Translations under genes and position numbers: made by a program
Notes under the pieces: generated by a model
What the model was told of the DNA's origin: nothing
The model's input: only the letters and a program-made list of their open reading frames with translations
Databases searched by the model: none
Assembly: GCA_037783545.1 (NCBI GenBank)
Contig: JBBELK010000316.1
Span: 310,001 to 374,000 of the forward strand
Source of the DNA: Henricia sp. BOLD:AAB3569
Lineage: Eukaryota > Echinodermata > Asteroidea > Spinulosida > Echinasteridae
Reading direction: 5' to 3'
Length of the DNA: 64,000 bases
Shown here: one piece after another, positions 54,701 through 63,700 of the stretch
Layout of the letters: the number at the start of each line of letters is the position of its first letter
Numbering within the stretch: the first letter of the stretch is position 1

Positions 54701-57700
54701 CGGAAAGTAAACGGCGGCAGATCTTGCTTGCAACGGCCCCAATGCAGCACCACCCAAAACAGAAATAAACCATACCATTACGACTGCAATCTTTGCTTTC
54801 CGTTGGTTGACTATTTCGAGATAGCGCAAAGGCCGGGACACAGCAACATAACGGTCAAGCGTGACTGCAACCAAAGACCACACGCATGCAGAAAACGTAG
54901 CATGGCCTAGTATGCCCTGCAGAGAACACAACTGGCTGCCGAACGGCCATCTGCCGAAACCGGCTGCAAACACTCCAGGCATAGTGCGGAAAATCCCCGT
55001 AGCCAGGTTTGCAACGATCAAGGAAAACATGCAAATTTTTGTGGCTTCGCCAGCGTTTAAGGTTCGTTTTATAATGATCAAGGACACTATTGTGCTGTCC
55101 GAAAGCATTACAGAAATGGCGGTCAGAATTGCGCTAAAGCAGGCTTTTACGGCTGGTTGCTGTGCCAACTCGAAATACATGTCGTCAACTGATTCATTGT
55201 TTGAACCATTCATAGTGGGAAAAAGAAACTTTAAATTTACATGCAAAATACCATTTATAAATTTATAATTGAAACTACAGCTAAACTTCAATAACAAGCC
55301 AGGTTCTTGGCACTTCAACAATGAAAATGTCACCTTTTATGTATTGCACAGGTTTAATACTGGATCAGCGCTTTAACAATGGATGTTCTCGTCATTAAAA
55401 TTTTACAAAATTAAGTTTTTTATCAGGTGCTGTTTCGAGTCTTCCCGTTTTTCCTGATGTTGCTTTACCGCTCCTGGGTGGTTTTTTACTGGAAACTTGC
55501 ACATGTTTGAGAAAATTTCACACATTCTTCCTGGCTCGGACATTTTGAACTCCCCAACTGCAAAATTGAAGTGAACCTAAGTTGAAAAAGAAACCATGAA
55601 AGTTAAAATTTTAGTTGTGAAATGTCCTGGTGAAAATGACTTGTGACTTGACTTGGGAAATAAAATCGATTTGTGACTTGACTTCACATCACAAAACAAT
55701 TGAGCTTGATCCACACTAGGGGTGAGACGTTTAACCGGTTAACCGTTTAACCGAAAGAAATAAAAAAAAAAAACGGTTTTGCCAAACGTTGAAACGAAAC
55801 CCAATTTGATACAATCTACAACAGTTTTCAGAGGGTTATTTGTAACAACTTCATGAAATTGAAAACAATTTATATGGGGTCCAAACATTTTGATTAGATG
55901 AAGGTTCAGTAATTATTTTGGGGGCCTCGGGGCTGTCCGTAAAGTACGTATGCATGAAATGCTGACTTTTCAGATACCACCCCCCCCCCCACCCCCCCGT
56001 ACGCGAAATCTGTGATGTCACCCATATACTTTAACGTTGGGTGTATGCATTGGCTCTAACCACCTCCCCCCTCCATGCGTACGTAATTTATGAACAGCCC
56101 CCTCGGGGTATAGACTACCGAAGTGAATACGTCACCCCATTGTTAGTTGCCTAGGCAATGGCTCTACACTAAAAATCATTGAACCATTTCCTTATGATGT
56201 TTAGAGCCAATTACCATGGCAACCCACGTCACACTTCGGCACTCCATTGTGTACATCGCACATACATTTATAAACACCAGCAACAATCTTTAGTGTCGGC
56301 CAAACGGTTAACCGACACTTCAAAGAATTGCAAACAGGTTTTTGAATTAACCGTAAATTCACATCCCTAATCCACACACATAAAAACTTGAAGCAAAAAA
56401 GTATAGAATCAACATATATGGCACAAATTGTATTTAGTGTTGTTGTTTTGTTACCTTTGCATGATGAAGAGCAGTTCTTGTTGAACTGGAGTGAAGAAAA
56501 CGGCCCAGTATTTCCCAGATCAGTTCATTGGAAACACTAAAATCTTGGATGATAATCCTCAATTTCTTTGAAGAAATCTGTATCTTGAAATCTTCCCTTT
56601 TCACAAATAAATAAATAGGCTTTTAATTCTTGCAATTTGAAGGCATCGGATTTCCAAAATCACAGGTTATAGTTTCCACAGTCAGTTTTCAAACGGTCGA
56701 CAAAACATAGTCATTACATCAAATTGAGTCTTTCTACAGTAAAGGGGTCATATTGGCAACACAGACCATATTTTCCAGAAAATGCCTTTGTCTGGTCTCA
56801 AAATAAAATAAAAGAAAAGATAACTTAGGCTCAAGAAGGGTTACAAATAGTGTGACAACATGCCTTTCTAAAAACCTGTGTACAAATTTTCAATATACGA
56901 TCGTAACCGGGACGGCCTAAAATGTAACAAGTGTCCGTCCCGGTTACGAGCGTATATTTAAAATTTGTACACGGGTTTTTTTGAGAAAGGCATGTCACAC
57001 TATTTGTAACTCTTTTTGGGCCTAAGTTATCTCTTCAGAACAACTGAAACTTATTTTGAGACCAGACAAAGGTATTTTCTCGAAAATATTGTCTGTGTTG
57101 CCAAAATGTCCCCTTTACTGTGGAAAGACCTTATTGTAGGTTGTTGTTCAGTCGCAAGAGAAAAGGCTAGTTCTGACTCGCCAGAGCAAATTTATAGCAG
57201 CAACGTGTTTGTTCTTCGATGCCTGATGACATGTACTTAATCAAAAACCCTTTCCTGCAACAAGTTAATTACAAACAATTTATCTATCCTTGCTTCGGAT
57301 ATTAGGCTTTTACCGATTATTGTACTCCACCGTGATTAGACGCCAGAATAAATTGGTCAAATGCCAAGTTCTACTGAGAATGATTGATGCTAATGCTTTG
57401 ACTCTAATGCATTTTTTAATGAAAGGTCTTATTTGCTGTGGCTTTGCCTTGGGTTAGTTCCTTAATTTATAATGGGTTCTACCTGATGGATACACACAGA
57501 TTCATCACTGTGCTCTACTTTATGTAATCCTTGGCTATATTATTAACAAACATAATTGCAATTGACAAGCCCTGTTTAATAATATGGATCGTAAAAAATA
57601 AATTGTTTGCCCTTCAGATTTGTGTTGGCCTGTTGCGCACCACCTGACTCATATAAAATGCATTATATTTATTTATTTTTAATTTGGTGTCAAAATAGGG

Positions 57701-60700
57701 GGTGTTGCGTGTGGGTGGGGGAGGGGGGGGGAAGGGTTGTGAGGGGGGTGGTGATGGTGTTGTGCGCCTAAAGTGCGCCTGAACCCATAGCCAGAATTGC
57801 ATGAAGCTTACAAGTGTTGTCCACCTGAACATGGAGAAATTTATAGGTGGGTGGCGCCATTGGCTGCTGACAACCCGAGACACCGTATTAAGGGATCTTT
57901 TTAGTGTGTTACACAACACACTAGACTGACCTTCCAAAGGATGGAGCAATTGTGGTTAAGTATCTTGCTTAAGGGCACAGGTGCCATGAGTCAACGACCT
58001 AAAGCATTCGGCCATTGTACCCCAAATTAGCCTCAAATTGGTGTCCAAAAGAAAACAATTCAGTTCACTATCTAATTATCCTTAATATGACTCAATAAAC
58101 ACTAAAAAGCGATATTTTAATGGGAAGTGAATTTAGGAGAGAAACATCAACAGTTTTCTTCAATTTCAAAATACTTCAACTTTCTCTGCCATGTTTCATA
58201 GACGTTGCACACGGCATCTCAGTGGCGACCAGTGATGAACATTAAGTAAGGCTGTTTTTTTGCCCTTACCCGACGTAATTATTAACACTGTATACTCGGT
58301 GCCTTCCCGAGACACTATGAAAAACTTCATAGCGTGCTCGGCACGAAGTATACAGTGTTAATAATACATTGGGTAAGGGCAAAAAACAACCTTACTTAAC
58401 ATTTAATTTCCCCGACACAATTCTAAATCAATTTCTGACTAATTGCAATCCCCGTTGCGAAATGATTCGAACCGGCCATTCAACACCGGCTAGCTGGGTG
58501 GCCGAGTGGTTAAGACGTCTGCCTTGTATGCAGGAGGTCGTGGGTTCAAGTCCCACCCATCGGGAAGGCACTGAGTATACAGTGTTAATAATTACGTCGC
58601 GTATAGGCAAAAAACAACCTTACTTAACATTAAATTTCCCCGACGCAATTCTTAATCAATTTCAGTGATGAACAGAACTCATGCGCAAAGGAATAGTACC
58701 GGTAATTACCATTTCTGTTTTGTAATTTCTCTGCAGGGTCTATTTTGGTCAACGGACAGAGCGGTACGGGCAACAGCGGAAGTGGCAGCGGTGGGAGCGT
58801 ATACATTGCAGCCGGGGGCGTGTCTGGACATGGACTATTAGAGGCGAGCGGTGCGACTAGCCAGGGAATTGGTGGCGGAGGATCAGGCGGACGGATTGCT
58901 ATTTACCCGCAAAACAAGTCAGTTGGACGTTAACTTAGCCAAAGCCCTTTGTCAAGCATCTCTACATTCAAAGAGCTTGTTCAGGGTGTATTGATTGCTT
59001 TCCGGTGACGTCACGCCTTCCATCCACCATTTTGGTTGTCATTTTTTATGACCCACGTGGCCCGAGTGATTACCGGCAAAAGGAGCAAGAAAAGCGCATT
59101 GGTTGCACTTACCTCTTACCTTGCTTTATGTTTTTGCGCCATGGCTGTTGTATCGATAAAGATAAAAATGTATTTCTTCAGGCTAAAAATCGCGATCAAG
59201 TAGAAGCACTTTCGTTTGTACAAGCTGAGTGCATGCTCAATAATTTGAATGTATCGCAGTGCGCGCGTGCGGCATCTTCGAATAAAAATACACCGGTGAG
59301 TATTTTTTTTATGCGTGTTCATGTGCGTCTATTGGCGCGCGCGTGACTGTTGACCACCAAACATTCCCAGATGATCTACGTCACTGAAAGCAATCAATAC
59401 TCCCCAGGAAGCTGAGAAGGTTTAACAAATGATATATTTAAGCCCAATGACCAGGGATGATGATCAATGTTATCAGCGCCCAGAGCACCTTGTGTTGTGG
59501 ATGTGTGCCATAAAAGACTCCATCATTAATCATTCAGTTTTTTTCCAGAAAATGGATTTCATTCTAACCTATAACAATCGCGTAAAATACCTCCCCAAAA
59601 ATACTATCCATGGGAGAAAAACAGAAAACACCCAACCTCCAATTTGGATGTGCAAAAAGAGTTAGTGTAATCACTGCCCCGCTTTATGTAACCGGATAAA
59701 TTAGTTTACAAAACATTGGTGGGTTTTTTGGAGATATCCTAAATTTCAGAGGTGAAAGAACCGCTACGCCCGGCCAGCCCAATTTTGCCCCGGCGTTCTA
59801 GCTGATCCTTTGTGCAAATGTTTTAGTAAGTTCATGTATAAGAGTTTTTAGACAACAAAACAGTTTGGCAGGATTTTACTGGCCACTCTCGCCAATTTTT
59901 GTTTGTTTTGTTTTGTTTTGTTTTCTGTGTCAAGGTTTGATTTTGAGGCTATCAAACTTTTAAACAAGTTTTTCTTATCAACTCGTGAAGTAAAAGTTTG
60001 GGTAACTGCAAATGATGTATTGGGGCTTTAAAGGAGCATGTTCAGATGTTTCCAGAAATTTGGTTCTAACCTTATAATTAATCTCATAAAATACCTCCCC
60101 AAAATACTGTGGAAGCAAAACAGTCTTTTTGAGAGGTGGGAGGAAAACCCCATACATGAATGTGTGTGGGAAACCCATAGAATAGAGCAGGGACTGAGAA
60201 CCCAATCTAAATACTGACCCTAACGGGATTTGAACCAGGTCCACAGAGGTGGAAGGCAAAGAAAAAACCACTACGTCAACCCAATTTTGCCCCAGTGTTG
60301 TAGCCGTTTCTTTTTGCAGAAAATGTTTTAGTAAGTGTTTGGACGACAAAACGAGTAATTTGGCAGGATTTTACTGGTCACTTTCGCCAATTTCATTTTT
60401 TGTTATGGGGTCTAGGTTCGACTTTGATGGAACTCTGAGAGCTGCGGGAGGTCACAATACCGACTCCGATACAAATCAAATCATTGGCGCAGCAGGCACC
60501 CTTTTCATTCAGGATCAACTCAGTCGTTTCCCAACCAGCCGAGTTATCATAGATGGAGGCCGTGATTCACTCGTTCCAGGACAGGCCAGAACTGTCTTGA
60601 TCAAGGATGAAACGAATAGTGACTTCAAATATGACACACTGTCTCTGAGAGGTAATAACTGCTCAGCTGTCTAATAATGGTGGATTCTTGCATAGCGCAC

Positions 60701-63700
60701 ATGTCAACCCTGCAGGCTACTCCTGGCACTGTTGCAATTATTACCGCTGCCATCAGGGACCATTTTGTTTCATCTAGGTGGCTGCCCGGAGAAGGCGCAC
60801 AATCCTATCAGCAATTCGATTGCGGCATTCCTGTTTAACAGATCCCTAAATATTCCTTGGGTTGACGAGGCAATTAAGATCAAGTGTCTTGCCTAGGAAC
60901 ACAAACACATTGGTACTAGTGAGGCTCGAACCCACCACCTTGATCTTGATCATGAGCACGGCTGTGTTCCCACTAGACCAAGAGAAACTCCAAAGGAATT
61001 GATCTATAATGTGCATTTCATCCACGGTACCAAAAGAGATACTCTTTTCTTTAATTCATATTAAAAAGTAAGTGCTTTCCCCGCGATTCTCACTTTTTTT
61101 TATAATCACACAAATTTTTGTATTTTTTCCCAATGTTTCTTTCTAGGTTACTCAAACTTGGAATTTAATGGCACAGTTTCAACCCTGTCGGTGCAGTCTT
61201 TCGAAGGCGACAAAACAGGAATACTTTATGTCCAGCACAACCAAGTCCTATTTGCCGAAATCACCGATGGACGTATCTCTCGCATGACCACTCACGTCAA
61301 CATCGACTCTGGCCAAAATGCCACGTTAGCCTTCCCATCAGACCTCACAATTGATCAAACGAGTTTAATCGTGCGTGGACAGTTAGATGCCCAAAGAGTC
61401 ACTGTCGAAGAGAACAGTATCTTTACTCTCGAAGACACGAGCTACACAGTTAGACGGACAAAGAATGGTTTCAGTGCACTCAGCGACCCTGGGTCCTACT
61501 TATTCAGTTTACTGATGTTGAAACGGAACTCTGCATTTCATGTAGATGGTGGTCTCGTCCTTACAGGTGGTTCGTTTGAGGTCAAAAGCGGAGTGAGCCT
61601 TCGGTTTGAGTTCTTCGACATTTCATCAACGAAAGTTATTGTTGAGAGAGATGCAGCATTTGATGCTAGCGGCATGTCAAATAAAGTACATCCAAGCGCA
61701 GGTATGTTGAAGAAAGTGTTCAGGCCAGACTTGGAATATTGTGGTCGAGTGGTCAAGATCATTTTGCTTACAGTATCTTGTTAGAAAAACCAAAACCCAC
61801 TAATTTAAACCTGGTTGCGGGACAAGTGCTTGTCGGCAATCTGCTTAACCATATATGCTCCATCCTTTGGATGGGATTTATTTATTCACCATATCCAACA
61901 GCGGAGAACCGCCAATTACAGGAATGGGAGCAAGTGTGGTTGAGTGCCTTGCTCAAGGGCACAGGTGCCACAACCCGTCGCGGCCCGGATTCGAACCTAC
62001 ATTCTAGTACTAGCACAGGAAGTTAAGTTCGACGCACTAGACCGCTCGGCCATAACACCCCGCTTGGATGCCAAGCTGTATGTCCAGTGTGTTTTGCAAT
62101 TAGGTTCAATGATCCCCAAAAGTATTTATTGGCAATAGAAAGGGACTTTCCCTGTGTTTCAGGTCGTCTGTTCAAAATGTTTGCCTACCTGTGCCAAAAA
62201 TGACAGAATTGTGAAGAACATTAGGACTCTCTGTGGAATGTACTTTATAAAAAATGCATATTATCTACGCTAAATTGATGCTATGAAGATTCATATCTTA
62301 TAACATTTTAAACAAGCTTAAATAGGGGTTCTTTGATTCTAAGCTCACAAATGAACCATAGCTTGATTTCTGAATATCGTATGATTTTGAAAAAAAGCAT
62401 CATTTTGGGCTTAGATGTTATTTTTCTAAAATTGTAAAAAAAAAAAAACTTGGGTCAACTTTACAACCCTGCCAGTTTCTTTTGGATGGTCAAAATTAAT
62501 TTAATTTTTTTTCTTTTCATATGCTCAGGTCAACTTGCAGCTTGTGGAGGAGGTGCCTACGGTGGCCCCGGTGGTGTAGGTCAAGGCATAGACTCCTCTC
62601 AAGCCTTTCCTTCATTTGGCTCCATCTACGAACCCACCAAATCAGGAACCAGTGGTGGTAACGGTGGAAAAGGCGGCACGCACCTCCGCTTGCAATCGCA
62701 GGAGATACGTATCGATGGTAGCCTCCTGGCTAACGGGGAACCAAGTTCCGGAAGTGGTGGCAGCGGTGGCAGCATTTGGGTTTCTGCGGGCGTTGACTTC
62801 AGGGGAACAGGGTTGATTTCAGCAAGTGGTGGAGCTGGGGGATCGTCTGTTTGTGGTAGCGGAAGCGGAGGTCGAATTGCTGTCTACTCGGACTCAACTG
62901 ACCCCTTCGTTGGTCATTATAATGCTGCGGGAGGCACAGGTCAGTCCAGCGGTCCCGGAGGTCCAGGATCCATCTATTTCCAAGAAAAGCGAGAAGGAGA
63001 GACTTTTGAAAAATTGATCGTGGACAACAGAAATGGGCAAACGACACTCTATTTTACACTGGAAGAGGATTGGAATGAAGGTGCTGTAGATGAAATTGAT
63101 TTGAGCGACAATGTTATGTTCCAACTGAATCCTGATGGTTCTAGGATGTTGTTTGACATGCGGAAGGTCGTGGGCGATGGCTCTGCTTTGGTGCATATTC
63201 ACAAGAATCAGACGGTCATTTTTGAGAGGATTTTAGAAGCAAATGATACAAGTGGGAAGACCTATGTTAATATCCGGGTTGACCAGGGAGGAGAAGCTAT
63301 TATGTCATCAAGAACTCAACTTGTTGGGAAGGGGACAGCGCACGTTGCTCTAGATCTATCAGGAAGATTAACTGGTGTCCAGGACCTCGCGCTGGGTGAT
63401 GATCGTGTTTTCAGAGTTTCTAAAACAGCCAGTGCTGTGGTTCTTGTTGATGATCAAAGTGGAGAAATGGGGAAGTTTACTTTTGCTTCGGTGGAGCTTT
63501 CAAGCGGCAGTCGGTGGGAATTTGAAGACAACATGGGCGCTCATCTGACAGTTGGAACCATGGATGTGAAATTTGGAGCCGGGATCTGGGCGGATTTCTT
63601 CCAGATCACTGCATTTGATCTTGATGTGGAAGTAGGAGCTGTTCTCTCATGTAGTGGGCCAGATCGACAAGGTTCTTCAGATCTTGATCAGTTGATTGGT

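Larger units (their letters stand above)
55715..56372 (+). mobile_element. Repeat M, copy 2, split by two insertions
   Basis: TTTAACCGGTTAACCGTTTA starts it and GAATTAACCGTAAATTCACA ends it, as at 16703-17042. The match breaks at GGGGGCCTCGGGG and resumes at TTGTGTACATCGCA. Confidence 0.8.
51971..58736 (+). other. Intron 54, the largest (6.8 kb), hosts a nested antisense gene
   Basis: Contents in order: repeat H (52490-52912), inverted element (53430-53640), G-rich inverted element with a GTGCG run (53703-53852), antisense GPCR gene (54224-55213), repeat M split by two elements (55715-56372), a 400-bp palindrome (56728-57130), SINE J (57770-57990) and SINE K copies (58255-58640). No further exon of the giant gene fits here: exon 54 joins exon 55 in phase 1 and completes the glycine block. 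Confidence 0.8.
58918..60415 (+). other. Intron 55
   Basis: Foldback element (58985-59403), repeat G (59540-59770), a GTTTT microsatellite (59898-59920), then a repeat G fragment and a reversed SINE I (60030-60300). Confidence 0.78.

Noticed and set aside
55214..55333. Upstream methionine as the GPCR start
   Set aside because: The extra 40 residues do not resemble a receptor N-terminus, while the internal start gives two glycosylation sites right before helix 1.
51971..58736. Gene break between two separate genes at the large intron
   Set aside because: Exon 54 ends in phase 1 inside a module and exon 55 resumes in phase 1 with the expected GGS block.
59005..59346. 113-codon open frame starting MTSRLPST
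   Set aside because: It sits inside an element with terminal inverted repeats; there is no recognisable domain, and no second copy of it to compare.
61985..62070. Possible tRNA-Leu gene on the minus strand
   Set aside because: It is joined directly to the SINE J body, so it is the head of that repeat.
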